Assembly: GCA_031382085.1 (NCBI GenBank)
Contig: JANMYM010000067.1
Span: 1-64,000 of the forward strand
Origin: UBA964 sp031382085
GTDB lineage: Bacteria > Pseudomonadota > Gammaproteobacteria > Steroidobacterales > Steroidobacteraceae
Length of the DNA stretch: 64,000 nucleotides
Direction of reading: 5' to 3'
The translations under genes and the position numbers were made by a program. Numbering within the stretch: position 1 is the first letter of the stretch; each line of letters starts with the position of its first letter. Below are positions 41,298-49,920 of the stretch, piece by piece. The notes below the pieces were generated by a model. It did not search any database, was not told where the DNA came from, and saw nothing but the letters and a program-made list of their open reading frames with translations.

Positions 41298-43832
41298 TCA
41301 GGCAACTTGAACGTCTGCCAGCGCACCCGACACGGGCTGAGCCATGGTGCCCAATTCGCCCGGCGCAAAGTCGTCGACATTGATCAGGTTCATGACTTTG
41401 CGATCGTAATCACGCAGCATAGCGGCTTCGGTTTGCGAGAGGATGCCCACGGCCTCGGCCTGCGCAATCTGTCCGGCCATATCGAGCGCCGTGACCCGGC
41501 CGGTCTTTACACCTTCGACCCGGATGCGCTTCTCCAACGGCTCCGCTGTCTGCGCCATCACCAGCGCTTCCTGCAGCAGGCCCAGCGGGTTGTTAGGTTG
41601 CACTTCCCGGTAAATGTACTCGCACAGGCGGTCGCGTGCCGCGGTGGCATTCAACACCATGTCGGCGAGCACACGGCCCTGGCGATCGCCGGGCGCTGAA
41701 TATTGCAGGCCGCGCGGAAATATGAAGAAGCGCATGAAGCCGCCAATGAACGCATTGGGGAAATTGCGAATGAAGCCGTGCAGCTGCTCCTGTGCCTTGT
41801 ACAGCAGGCTGCGACAGGCCCATTCGACGATCGGCAGGTCTTCCGGTTTGCGTCCCTGGTTGTCGAAGTGTTTGAGCGTCATCGAGGCCAGGTACATGTA
41901 GGACAGCACGTCGCCGAGTCGCGCCGACAGGTTCTCTTTCTTCTTGAGATAGCCGCCCAGGGTCAGCATCGCGACATCGACCGCAAAGGCGAACGACGCC
42001 GAGAAACGCACGATGTGCTGGTAATAGCGCAGTGCCGGTCCGGCGTCAGGTACCGACGTCAGCCGTGCGCTGGTCAACGCCATCACCAGCGAGCGCACTG
42101 CGTTGCTGATCGTAAAGCCAATATGCCCGAACAGGGCCGCGTCAAAGTCATTCAATGCCCTGCGCCGGTCGGGGTTGTTAGCCGCTTGCATTTCCTTGAG
42201 CACAAATGGATGGCAGCGGATCGCCCCCTGACCAAAGATGATCAGGCTGCGGGTCAGGATGTTGGCGCCTTCGACCGTGATTGCGACTGGAATGACCTGA
42301 TACCCTCGACCCAGATAATTCTTGGGGCCAAGACAAATGCCCTTGCCGCCATGGATGTCCATCGCGTCGTTGGCACACTGTCGGCTCATTTCCGTCAGGT
42401 GATACTTGAGCATCGCCGAAGGCACCGATGGTTTTTCGCCGCCATCGATCGCGCCGGCCGTGACGGAACGCGCCGCATCCATCGTATAGGTGGCGCCGAC
42501 CATGCGGGCGATCACGGACTCCACGCCCTCAAACTTGCCCACCGGCATGTTGAACTGCCGGCGAATGCGGCCATAGGCTCCCGATGAAAAAACCGCGGCT
42601 TTCGCGCCGCCGGTCCCACTGGACGGCAGCGAGATGCAGCGACCGACCGACAGCTGCTCGACCAGCATGCGCCAGCCCTGGCCCGCCATCTTGGTTCCGC
42701 CAACGATGGTATCCAGCGGCACGAATACATCCTTGCCCAGGATCGGGCCGTTCTGAAACGGCACATTGAGCGGGAAATGCCGCCGACCGATGGTGACGCC
42801 AGCCGTGTTGCGCGGAATCAGCGCAACCGTGATGCCGAGATCCGCTTTGTCGCCTAACAATTTGTCCGGATCCAACATGCGGAAGGCGAGACCGATGACG
42901 GTCGCAACCGGGGCCAGCGTTATATAGCGCTTGGAGAAGTTGAGCTTGAGACCCAGCACCTCCTTGCCCTGCCATTGCCCCTTGCAGACGACGCCCGTGT
43001 CCGGCAGCGCGGCAGCATCCGAGCCGGCGCGTGGGCCGGTCAGTGCAAAGCAAGGGATTTCTTCGCCCCTCGCCAGGCGCGGCAGGTAGTAATTCTGCTG
43101 CTCGGGCAGCCCGTAATGCTGCAGCAGTTCCGCCGGACCTAACGAATTGGGCACTGCAACGGTCGATGACACGGTGGTCGAGCGGCTCGACAGCTTGACC
43201 AGCACGCAGGAGTGGGCGTATGCGGAAAATTCCAGGCCGCCATATTTTTTCTGGATGATCATCGCAAAGAAACCCCTGGACTTGAGGAAGTCCCAGATTT
43301 CCTTCGGTATATCGCCGCGCCGGTGCGTGATGTCGAAGTCGTCGATCATCCTGCAGAGCTCTTCGCAGGGACCGTCGATAAACGCCTGCTCTTCAGCCGT
43401 CAGCGTTGGCACTTTGGCGGCCTGCAGCCTGGTCCAGTCAGGTTTGCCACTGAACAACTGACCATCCCACCAGACAGTGCCCGCTTCCAGAGCTTCGCGC
43501 TCGGTCTGCGACATCGATGGCAGCATGCGTTTGTACACTTTGAGAAACGGCGCTGTGACCAAACCTTTGCGAACCGGTCCGATGTTAAAAAGTGCTAACA
43601 AAAGGAACAGCGCCCAGAGAAAACCTTTCCAGATACCGTGAGGTTCTCCCAGCCAGGTATAAAGTCCTAACAAGACGCCGAAGGTGGCGGTAAAGGACAG
43701 CAGGCTTTGGCTCTTGTAGGCCAGGAACAGCAGCGCAATGACAAATGCGATGGCGATACCGCCACCCCAGCCGAGTGTCAATGCCCAGATGGCAGCGGCA
43801 ACGATTCCCAGGGTAACAAGGGCACGAATCAT
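41298..43832 (-). CDS. fadE: Membrane-associated acyl-CoA dehydrogenase FadE
   Basis: 844 residues, the usual length of the gammaproteobacterial FadE. The first 80 residues hold two to three membrane spans. The acyl-CoA dehydrogenase core follows: FALTGPRAGSDAAALPDTG, the flavin-binding segment around FSKRYITLAPVATVIGLAF, MDIHGGKGICLGPKNYLGRGYQ and IPVAITVEGANILTRSLIIFGQGA. It introduces the trans-2 double bond in fatty acyl-CoA, the first step of beta-oxidation, using FAD. The GGAG ribosome binding site is good. No other fad gene adjoins. Confidence 0.95.
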   Translation of the reverse strand: MIRALVTLGIVAAAIWALTLGWGGGIAIAFVIALLFLAYKSQSLLSFTATFGVLLGLYTWLGEPHGIWKGFLWALFLLLALFNIGPVRKGLVTAPFLKVYKRMLPSMSQTEREALEAGTVWWDGQLFSGKPDWTRLQAAKVPTLTAEEQAFIDGPCEELCRMIDDFDITHRRGDIPKEIWDFLKSRGFFAMIIQKKYGGLEFSAYAHSCVLVKLSSRSTTVSSTVAVPNSLGPAELLQHYGLPEQQNYYLPRLARGEEIPCFALTGPRAGSDAAALPDTGVVCKGQWQGKEVLGLKLNFSKRYITLAPVATVIGLAFRMLDPDKLLGDKADLGITVALIPRNTAGVTIGRRHFPLNVPFQNGPILGKDVFVPLDTIVGGTKMAGQGWRMLVEQLSVGRCISLPSSGTGGAKAAVFSSGAYGRIRRQFNMPVGKFEGVESVIARMVGATYTMDAARSVTAGAIDGGEKPSVPSAMLKYHLTEMSRQCANDAMDIHGGKGICLGPKNYLGRGYQVIPVAITVEGANILTRSLIIFGQGAIRCHPFVLKEMQAANNPDRRRALNDFDAALFGHIGFTISNAVRSLVMALTSARLTSVPDAGPALRYYQHIVRFSASFAFAVDVAMLTLGGYLKKKENLSARLGDVLSYMYLASMTLKHFDNQGRKPEDLPIVEWACRSLLYKAQEQLHGFIRNFPNAFIGGFMRFFIFPRGLQYSAPGDRQGRVLADMVLNATAARDRLCEYIYREVQPNNPLGLLQEALVMAQTAEPLEKRIRVEGVKTGRVTALDMAGQIAQAEAVGILSQTEAAMLRDYDRKVMNLINVDDFAPGELGTMAQPVSGALADVQVA

Positions 43833-43868
43833 GTAGGACTACTCCGGCAAAAAAAGGCTGATGCCAGA

Positions 43869-44021
43869 CTATAGCCCTACGTTCGGCTTCGCGTCACCGG
43901 TCCGCCTGTCAGGCCGCCGTTCCCGGTCGTAATCCGACGCCAGCGCTACCTGGCTCATGACGAGCGCGACCACTGTCGCGCCCAGTAGTCTTCGGGTTTA
44001 GTCGACGGCACGATTTCTCAC
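43869..44021 (-). pseudogene. Small exported-peptide gene interrupted by a stop (candidate)
   Basis: A frame starting at GTG 44021, whose TGA overlap with the mdh stop is a classical coupling, reads MRNRAVD, then TAA (codon 8, bases 43998-44000), then TRRLLGATVVALVMSQVALASDYD and a charged tail ending PNVGL before TAG. Read through the stop, it has a textbook signal peptide (basic n-region, hydrophobic core, ALA cleavage site). Either it is a decayed 50-codon gene or the start is non-standard downstream of the TAA. No family recognised. Confidence 0.35.
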
Positions 44022-44998
44022 CCTAACAGGTCCTTGACCCCGTCCCGCTCTTCGAGAAGTTCGGCGTGGGTCGCATCCATGCGCCTGCGGCTGAAGTCGT
44101 CGATGGCCAGCCCCTTGATGATTTCATAGGCACCGTTGCGGCATGCCACCGGGTAGGAATAAATGATGCCCTCGGGTATGCCATAGCTGCCGTCTGAGGG
44201 AATTCCCATCGACAGGTAATCGCCTTCCGGCGAGCCCTTGACCCAATCGCGTACGTGATCAATGGCGGCGGATGCAGCCGATGCGGCGGACGATGCGCCG
44301 CGCGCCTTGATGATGGCGGCGCCGCGCTGCTGCACGGTCGGGATAAAGTTGGATTCGATCCAGGCCTGGTCCACCAGCGCTTTCGCCGGCTTGCCATTGA
44401 CGGTGCAGTGATTGATGTCCGGATACTGCGTCGCGCTGTGATTGCCCCAGATGATCATGCGGCGGATGTTATTGAAGTGCACAGCGGTTTTTTCCGACAA
44501 CTGCGACAGCGCGCGGTTGTGGTCCAGGCGTGTCATCGCGGTAAAACAGCGCGGATTCAGCGTCGGCGCGTTCTTCATCGCAATCAGCGAGTTCGTGTTG
44601 GCCGGGTTGCCGACCACCAGCACCCGTACATCGCGGCTCGCGACCTCGTTCAGCGCCTTGCCCTGAACCGAAAAAATCTGCGCATTAGCTAACAAGAGGT
44701 CCTTGCGCTCCATGCCCGGGCCGCGCGGCCGCGCGCCGACCAGCAGGCCGACATTGCAATCCCTGAAGGCGACCCGCGCATCGTCTGTAGCTACGACCTT
44801 GTTGAGGGTCGGGAACGCGCAGTCGTTGAGTTCCATCACCACGCCCTGCAGGGTCGGCAGCGCCGGCGTGATTTCCAGCAGCTGCAGGTTGATCGGTTGA
44901 TCCGGGCCTAACAAAGCACCCGAAGCGACGCGAAAGGCGAGGGCATAACCGATCTGGCCGGCGGCGCCGGTGATGGCGACGTTAACGGGGGCTTTCAT
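44018..44998 (-). CDS. mdh: Malate dehydrogenase
   Basis: 326 residues, the length of the NAD-type, lactate-dehydrogenase-like malate dehydrogenase of the Thermus/cytosolic group. VAITGAAGQIGYALAFRVASG gives the nucleotide site, GARPRGPGMERKDLL the substrate loop with the Arg pair, VGNPANTNSLIAMKNAP, LDHNRALSQLSEK and the catalytic IIWGNHSATQYPD with His. It oxidises malate to oxaloacetate in the TCA cycle. It appears monocistronic, with a possible tiny ORF coupled to its stop. Confidence 0.95.
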   Translation of the reverse strand: MKAPVNVAITGAAGQIGYALAFRVASGALLGPDQPINLQLLEITPALPTLQGVVMELNDCAFPTLNKVVATDDARVAFRDCNVGLLVGARPRGPGMERKDLLLANAQIFSVQGKALNEVASRDVRVLVVGNPANTNSLIAMKNAPTLNPRCFTAMTRLDHNRALSQLSEKTAVHFNNIRRMIIWGNHSATQYPDINHCTVNGKPAKALVDQAWIESNFIPTVQQRGAAIIKARGASSAASAASAAIDHVRDWVKGSPEGDYLSMGIPSDGSYGIPEGIIYSYPVACRNGAYEIIKGLAIDDFSRRRMDATHAELLEERDGVKDLLG

Positions 44999-45070
44999 GC
45001 GCGCAAAACTCCATGGGGACTGGCAACAACAGGGCGCAATTTTAGCAGTGCGCGGCGCCGCACGGGCACG

Positions 45071-45841
45071 CTACTGTCCAGTCTTTGCCGGCGGCGCCTC
45101 GAATTGCGGAAAGCGCGCTTTGAGGGCACGCCATTCGCGGTCGGCGGCGCGCCGCTGGCCCTTGCTACGCAGCTCGACAATTTTTCGGTACCAAAGCTCG
45201 GGTGACGGCTGGACATCGACCGTTTCGCTGCGAACCGCACTGGCCTGACTCGACGGCATGGTCAGGCCCGCACCGCCGCTGGCCTTGGCCAGGGTGTCTG
45301 CGGACGCGTCGGCAAGTGCTGCAGCGGGCGGCGGCGCAGGCGCCTCCGGGGCCGCGGCTGCGGATACCTGCGCGCGCCCGACGGCAGGCATCTCTGCTGC
45401 CACGGTGTTGCTGATCCCGGATTCACGGGCGGGCGGCCGTGCAACCGCAGGTTTGACTTCAACGGCCTCCGCTATTGGCGCGTCGGCGTCCGCGGGTGCG
45501 ACAGCGGCCGTGGTCGCATCGCGTGCATCGCGGCGTAGATCAGTTTCGGCACGCACGCGGGGAGCGGGCGCGCCGGCATTGGGACCCAGTCGCACGACGA
45601 CTGCAAGCGCAAACACCAGCGTCGCCGCGAGACCTAACGGCATGACCCATGGGCGCAGGGTAAAAAAAACCGGTCGTGACGCCTCGTCGCTGCTGGTGTC
45701 GCGCAATGCAGCGCGTGCTCGTGCCAGCACGACCTTGTCGATTTCGGCGGACGGCTCGAGCGGATCCGCCACGCTGGACCGTCGGAACAACGGTTCGCGT
45801 CGTGCAAGCCGGGCATCGATGTCATCGGGCGGAGTATTCAT
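45071..45841 (-). CDS. Probable anti-sigma-like single-span membrane protein
   Basis: 256 residues, ATGA-coupled to the ECF sigma factor gene upstream. The cytosolic N terminus (about residues 1-60) is followed by one span (about 66-87, VMPLGLAATLVFALAVVV), an Ala/Pro-rich spacer and a conserved-looking C-terminal end (PSPELWYRKIVELRSKGQRRAADREWRALKARFPQF). It lacks the HxxxCxxC zinc motif of ZAS anti-sigmas. Position and topology argue for anti-sigma or sigma-linked sensor function; this is inference. Confidence 0.65.
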   Translation of the reverse strand: MNTPPDDIDARLARREPLFRRSSVADPLEPSAEIDKVVLARARAALRDTSSDEASRPVFFTLRPWVMPLGLAATLVFALAVVVRLGPNAGAPAPRVRAETDLRRDARDATTAAVAPADADAPIAEAVEVKPAVARPPARESGISNTVAAEMPAVGRAQVSAAAAPEAPAPPPAAALADASADTLAKASGGAGLTMPSSQASAVRSETVDVQPSPELWYRKIVELRSKGQRRAADREWRALKARFPQFEAPPAKTGQ

Positions 45842-46425
45842 TTCTCCGGCTCCAGACCCGCCAAAGCAGCGCGCAATTTTGCGACCGCGTAGCGCAAACG
45901 GCTTTTCGCCGTCTCCGCACCCACGCCCGTGACCGCGGCAATCTGCTCGACCGACAGATCGGACTCTTCATACAACAGAAACGCGTCGCGCTGCTCGGCT
46001 GGCAATGCTGCGATCGCGCTACGCAGCTGCGCGCCGAGTTCGTCGCTTTCCGCATTCCGGTCCGGCGCATCGCTGGCGGGCGCCGGCACAGTCAATTCTG
46101 CATCCGCTTCATCTGCAAGTTTCGGCCTAACAGAACGGCGCCGGCAATGGTCGATGAAACAGTGGTAGGCGATGGTGTAGAGAAAGGTCTGGAATTTCGC
46201 GCGCGCCTCGTAACGTGAGCGCTGCCCGATAACTTTGCCCCAGACTTCCTGGAACAAGTCGTTAGCCAGTTCGCGATCGTGACATTGCCGCACCAGATAA
46301 CGGTACAGCGGCGCGCGATGGCGCGAATAGAGAACTTCAAAGGCGCGCGCATCACCCGCTGCATAGGCGAGCAGCAGCTCAGCATCATCTTTCAGCGCAA
46401 GCAGTGCACCGTCCGCCACCTTCAT
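45838..46425 (-). CDS. ECF-family RNA polymerase sigma factor
   Basis: 195 residues from ATG 46425 (other in-frame starts at 46485 and 46503 have no better ribosome binding site). Region 2 is AYAAGDARAFEVLYSRHRAPLYRYLVRQCHDRELANDLFQEVW with the FQTFLYTIAYHCFIDHCRRR recognition helix. Region 4 is LPAEQRDAFLLYEESDLSVEQIAAVTGVGAETAKSRLRYAVAKLR. It directs RNA polymerase to envelope- or stress-response promoters; its regulon cannot be told. It is coupled to the putative anti-sigma protein gene. Confidence 0.9.
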   Translation of the reverse strand: MKVADGALLALKDDAELLLAYAAGDARAFEVLYSRHRAPLYRYLVRQCHDRELANDLFQEVWGKVIGQRSRYEARAKFQTFLYTIAYHCFIDHCRRRSVRPKLADEADAELTVPAPASDAPDRNAESDELGAQLRSAIAALPAEQRDAFLLYEESDLSVEQIAAVTGVGAETAKSRLRYAVAKLRAALAGLEPEK

Positions 46426-46609
46426 CGCGCGCACTTTACGCGGCGCAAGCGTGCCCAGTAACGACGGTTGGAGGGGGTAAACCATGCAGTTGCAGTCGCT
46501 CACATGGCTTTAACGGTCACCAGGCAATTTTCGGGCTAACTATAATCTTTGGTTTTTCAATGACTTAAGTTCAAAAAACGTTTCAATCGTATTTTTCACA
46601 AAACATTTG

Positions 46610-46638
46610 TTGACACAGTACTAGTGTTGTAGTGATAT
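46610..46638 (+). promoter_or_regulatory. Putative promoter of the GntR/ABC operon
   Basis: An exact TTGACA (46610-46615) with a 17-base spacer to TGATAT (46633-46638), preceded by about 100 bases that are unusually AT-rich for this DNA. The spacer and -10 overlap the first operator copy, so a bound repressor would block it. The -10 is imperfect. Confidence 0.5.
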
Positions 46639-46646
46639 ATAACACC
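46623..46646 (+). promoter_or_regulatory. GntR/YtrA-type operator, copy 1
   Basis: AGTG-N16-CACC with GTGTT...AACAC arms. It matches, over ACTAGTGTTGTAGT and then AACACCA, the second copy 233 bases downstream; only the seven central bases differ. It overlies the putative -10. It closely resembles the GGTG-N16-CACC site which I recall being described for YtrA-type regulators in Xanthomonas. It is probably bound by the GntR protein encoded downstream. Confidence 0.65.
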
Positions 46647-46701
46647 ATGGAAGGGCGAAACAGAGTGTAGCGCCCAGTGTTAAACAGCTAAGGAGATGGA
46701 G

Positions 46702-46857
46702 ATGAGCAACTTTTACGACAACGTGTTGAAGAGCGTCGCAGGTGCGGCGGCGGCTTTGGTCGTCACATGGGTGATGAGCTACGGCTTCGTGGAATCCACC
46801 CGGTACGTGCATGCTGGCGTGACGAGCAGCGTCATGGTTGCGACATTCCGCAACTAG
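46702..46857 (+). CDS. 51-residue small membrane protein in the GntR/ABC operon
   Basis: ATG 46702 has an AAGGAG ribosome binding site 6 bases upstream. The peptide begins MSNFYDNVLKS, continues with a hydrophobic span (VAGAAAALVVTWVMSYGF, residues 12-29) and ends VHAGVTSSVMVATFRN. The TAG stop lies inside the second operator copy. It sits between the promoter/operator and the gntR gene, where a small membrane or sensing protein could serve the ABC system. No family recognised. Good ribosome binding site and placement support expression. Confidence 0.65.
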   Translation: MSNFYDNVLKSVAGAAAALVVTWVMSYGFVESTRYVHAGVTSSVMVATFRN

Positions 46858-46879
46858 TGTTGTAGTTCGGCGTAACACC
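46856..46879 (+). promoter_or_regulatory. GntR/YtrA-type operator, copy 2
   Basis: The same AGTG-N16-CACC word as copy 1, starting at the stop codon of the small ORF and ending 33 bases before the gntR start. A possible second promoter, TTGCGA (46838-46843) with 17 bases to TGTAGT (46861-46866), would be covered by it. This suggests separate control of gntR and the ABC genes, or looping between the two copies. Confidence 0.65.
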
Positions 46880-46912
46880 AGTAACCCTCGGTCACTCGGA
46901 GATCATCGTCGC

Positions 46913-47329
46913 ATGGACCCGCAATGGGATGACAGCCAGCCGATTTACCGGCAGCTCCGCGACCGTGTCGTGGCGATGATCCTCGAGGGCGTGCTGAAAG
47001 AGGGCGATCCTCTGCCATCAGTACGCAACGTCGCCGCGGAGTTTCGTCTCAATCCGCTGACGGTACTGAAGGGCTATCAGCAGCTGGTGGATGAGTCACT
47101 GGTGGAGAAGCGCCGGGGCCGCGGCATGTTTGTGAATGCCGGGGCGCGCGTTGCCCTGATGAAGGACGAAAAACAGCGCTTTCTCGCAGCCGAGTGGCCG
47201 CGCGTGCACGCGAGCATTCAACGCCTGGGTCTCAGCGTTGCTGAATTGATGAGCGTCGCGCCGGTGGCGCCGAAAGCTAACAACTGGGCCCCTGTGACGC
47301 CCGGCCCTGAAGAGGATCTGGGAACATGA
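46913..47329 (+). CDS. GntR-family regulator, YtrA subfamily
   Basis: 138 residues, the short YtrA length. The winged helix is QPIYRQLRDRVVAMILEGVLKEGDPLPSVRNVAAEFRLNPLTVLKGYQQLVDESLVEKRRGRGMFV. The C-terminal tail of about 60 residues is too small for a ligand domain, as in YtrA, and probably serves dimerisation. YtrA regulators repress an adjacent ABC transporter and often their own gene; here the two operator copies upstream fit autoregulation. The GGAG ribosome binding site supports ATG 46913. The stop overlaps the ABC gene (ATGA). Confidence 0.9.
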   Translation: MDPQWDDSQPIYRQLRDRVVAMILEGVLKEGDPLPSVRNVAAEFRLNPLTVLKGYQQLVDESLVEKRRGRGMFVNAGARVALMKDEKQRFLAAEWPRVHASIQRLGLSVAELMSVAPVAPKANNWAPVTPGPEEDLGT

Positions 47330-48195
47330 GTCCGATTATTTCCGCGCGCAGCCTGGTGAAGAACTATGGCGAGACCCATGCGCTGGACAACGTCAGTTTT
47401 GAGGTCGAACCAGGCCGTATTGTCGGCCTGATCGGGCCTAACGGCGCTGGCAAGACAACCGCCCTCAAGGCCCTGCTCGGTCTGACTCCATTCAAGGGCG
47501 ACATGCAGGTCGCCGGGCGCGATCCGCGCGTGGCCCGGGACGAATTGATGCGCGACGTGTGCTTCATCGCCGACGTGGCGGTGCTGCCGAAGTGGCTGCG
47601 CGTGACGCAGGCCCTGGATTTTGTCGAGGGCGTACATCCGAAATTTCATCGTGCGCGCGCCGAAGAATTTCTGCAGAAGACCGACATCAAGATGAAGTCG
47701 CGGGTGCGTGAGTTGTCCAAAGGCATGGTGACGCAGCTGCACCTGGCCTTGATACTGGCCATTGACGCAAAACTGCTGGTCCTGGATGAGCCGACCCTGG
47801 GCCTGGATCTCCTCTACCGGCGCGCTTTCTATGACACTTTGTTGAACGACTATTTCAACGAAGAACGAACGATCATCATTACCACCCATCAGGTCGAGGA
47901 AATCGAAAACCTGCTGACCGACGTCATGTTCATCAATCACGGCAAGATCGTCTTGAACTGCGCCGTCGATGCGCTGCCGGCGCGATTTCATCAGGTGGTT
48001 GTGGGTCCCGACAAGCTCGCCGCAGCGCGCGCGCTGAATCCCATACATGAACGGGAAGTTTTCGGACGCTATGGCATGACTTTCGACGGTCGCCCTGCAG
48101 CCGAATTGGAGTCGTTAGGTGAATTACGCACGCCGTCGATCGCCGACCTGTTTGTCGCGATGATGAGCAAGCCGGCGCAGGGAGCCGCAGCATGA
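47326..48195 (+). CDS. ABC transporter ATP-binding protein
   Basis: 289 residues. Walker A GPNGAGKTT (about residues 38-46), Q-loop region, a modified signature ELSKGMVTQLHLAL (about 128-141), Walker B LLVLDEPTLGLD and the H-loop ITTHQVEE are present. This is the CcmA/YtrB type of ATPase that works with a small permease and is commonly under YtrA control. Coupled at both ends by ATGA overlaps. The substrate, possibly an antimicrobial or envelope component, is unknown. Confidence 0.9.
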   Translation: MSPIISARSLVKNYGETHALDNVSFEVEPGRIVGLIGPNGAGKTTALKALLGLTPFKGDMQVAGRDPRVARDELMRDVCFIADVAVLPKWLRVTQALDFVEGVHPKFHRARAEEFLQKTDIKMKSRVRELSKGMVTQLHLALILAIDAKLLVLDEPTLGLDLLYRRAFYDTLLNDYFNEERTIIITTHQVEEIENLLTDVMFINHGKIVLNCAVDALPARFHQVVVGPDKLAAARALNPIHEREVFGRYGMTFDGRPAAELESLGELRTPSIADLFVAMMSKPAQGAAA

Positions 48196-49109
48196 AACAG
48201 TTTATGACCTTGATACGCCGTGAGTTCTGGGAGCACCGTGGCCTGTGGATGGCGCCGTTGATTGCCGCCGGATTCCTGATCGCCGCAGTGGCGCTCAGCG
48301 GGTTGTCCTCGAACGGTTTCAAGATCAGCATCGACGATCAGCATTTCAATTTCGCACAAGCCATCACCCAGGATCAGAAAGCCAAATTGTTCGGTGTCGG
48401 TATCGCCGCGCTCGGCCTGCCGATCCTGATTACCATGGTTGTTGTAGTGTTTTTCTATCTGGCAGACGCCATGTACGGGGAACGCAAGGATCGCAGCATC
48501 CTGTTCTGGAAATCAATGCCGGTCTCGGACAGCGCGACAGTCTGGTCCAAAGTCGCAACGGCCCTGGCCGTGGTGCCGGTCTACACCTGGGTCGTCGGTA
48601 TGCTGACCGTGACCCTCGGATTCCTGATTGGCAGCATCCGGGTCAGTGGCACGCCAATCGAGAAATTTGTCGCCTGGGACACCGGTATCTGGTTCCAGGT
48701 GCAGGCGATCGCGCTGGCTAACATGCTGGTGGCGTCGCTGTGGTATGCGCCTGTGGCCGGCTACATGCTGGCGGTATCAGCATGGGCTCGCCGCAGCGTG
48801 CTGATGTGGATCACCCTGCCACCGGTCATTCTCGTCTGGTTGGAAGAGATTATTTTCAAGACCAAACATATCGCAGTATTCATTGGCAATCGGCTGACCG
48901 GGTTCTTCGAGTTCCTGGGCAGGGACTCGGGGCCGGCGCAAAAAGGTCTGGAAAAAGGCCAGACGGAAATGCAGTGGCTGAGCGAGCGAATGGATGCCAT
49001 CAGCGCGGTCGATTTGTTAGGCCGCATCGAGCTCTGGGCTGGCGTCCTGGTGGCGGTTGGCCTGGTTTTTGTCGCCGTTCGCATGCGTCGTTATCGCGAC
49101 GACACCTGA
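48192..49109 (+). CDS. ABC transporter permease
   Basis: 305 residues with about six spans: GLWMAPLIAAGFLIAAVAL, GVGIAALGLPILITMVVVVFFYLADAMYG, VATALAVVPVYTWVVGMLTV, the segment around QVQAIALANMLVASLWYAPV, SVLMWITLPPVILVWL and a C-terminal span. The YGERKDRSILFWKSMPVSD loop is typical of ABC-2-type permeases of this group. The ATG is coupled to the ATPase gene. It is the last gene of the small-protein/gntR/ABC operon. Confidence 0.85.
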   Translation: MKQFMTLIRREFWEHRGLWMAPLIAAGFLIAAVALSGLSSNGFKISIDDQHFNFAQAITQDQKAKLFGVGIAALGLPILITMVVVVFFYLADAMYGERKDRSILFWKSMPVSDSATVWSKVATALAVVPVYTWVVGMLTVTLGFLIGSIRVSGTPIEKFVAWDTGIWFQVQAIALANMLVASLWYAPVAGYMLAVSAWARRSVLMWITLPPVILVWLEEIIFKTKHIAVFIGNRLTGFFEFLGRDSGPAQKGLEKGQTEMQWLSERMDAISAVDLLGRIELWAGVLVAVGLVFVAVRMRRYRDDT

Positions 49110-49121
49110 ACAAGTCCAGGT

Positions 49122-49143
49122 AATGTCGCCAAATGGCGGCATT
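49122..49143 (+). terminator. Hairpin after the ABC operon
   Basis: Arms AATGTCGCC and GGCGGCATT (9 bp with one G-T wobble) flank a 4-base loop just after the permease stop. There is no U-run, so the terminator role is tentative. Confidence 0.4.
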
Positions 49144-49215
49144 GGCAGGCACCCAGACTTGTCCCTATAGTCGCTGCTTGTCCGGCCGTTCCGGCCGGCA
49201 TCCTAAGGAGTGGTC

Positions 49216-49815
49216 ATGCGTTGTCTGTTAGCTGTGGCGGTCGCTGTCCTGTCGATGTCGTTGGCTACGGATGCTTTCTCCGATCCGCCGCCCTGGGCAC
49301 CGGCGCATGGCTATCGCAATAAGGACAAGGGCAAGAGCAAGGGCAGGTCCGAACGAGAGCAGTATTACGTCGGCTATTCAGGAAATGAATACGAGCGCGA
49401 CTACGACATCGTCCGCAGTGGCCGCTGCAATCGCGAAAAGGTCGGCGCGGTGATCGGCGGCGTAGTCGGCGGCGTCATCGGCAATGAGGTCGGCAGCCGC
49501 GACAACCGCCTGATAGCAACCATCCTGGGCGCAGCGGCCGGCGCGCTGATTGGCGCAAAGATTGGCCGTGACATGGATGATCGTGATCGCGCCTGCTGGG
49601 GGCAGGCGCTCGAGTTGGGCACCACCGGGCGGCGCGTGCTCTGGAGCAATGAAGCTAACGGCGTGCGCTATGACATCACGCCGGGCGACGGCTCACGCAG
49701 CGGCGGCCGCGTTTGCCGCGACTACACGCTTGTTGAATACCGCGGCCGCAACAGTATCAGCTCGTCCGGCACAGCCTGCCAGGTACGCTCCGGCGAATGG
49801 GGTCTCGAACGCTAG
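49216..49815 (+). CDS. Glycine-zipper 2TM secreted protein (17 kDa antigen type)
   Basis: 199 residues from ATG 49216 with an AAGGAG ribosome binding site 5 bases upstream. A signal peptide (MRCLLAVAVAVLSMSLATDAFS) is followed by a basic Lys/Ser/Gly stretch and then the glycine zipper VGAVIGGVVGGVIGNEVGS...ATILGAAAGALIGAKIG (about residues 76-115). The C terminus (CWGQALELGTTGRRVLW, YDITPGDG, CRDYTLVEY) is the small all-beta end common in this family. Such proteins are outer-membrane associated. Function unknown. Confidence 0.8.
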   Translation: MRCLLAVAVAVLSMSLATDAFSDPPPWAPAHGYRNKDKGKSKGRSEREQYYVGYSGNEYERDYDIVRSGRCNREKVGAVIGGVVGGVIGNEVGSRDNRLIATILGAAAGALIGAKIGRDMDDRDRACWGQALELGTTGRRVLWSNEANGVRYDITPGDGSRSGGRVCRDYTLVEYRGRNSISSSGTACQVRSGEWGLER

Positions 49816-49920
49816 CCGTCGTTGTCGATAGACAGGACCTATGGAAATGATAAAGAAAATTGATTTTTCATTCAGGTCGTGCAGCCGTAGGATGGCAGCC
49901 ATCAATCACGGAGAACTGCC

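Noticed and set aside
41703..42587. Plus-strand frame of 294 codons
   Set aside because: Antisense to fadE; no domain.
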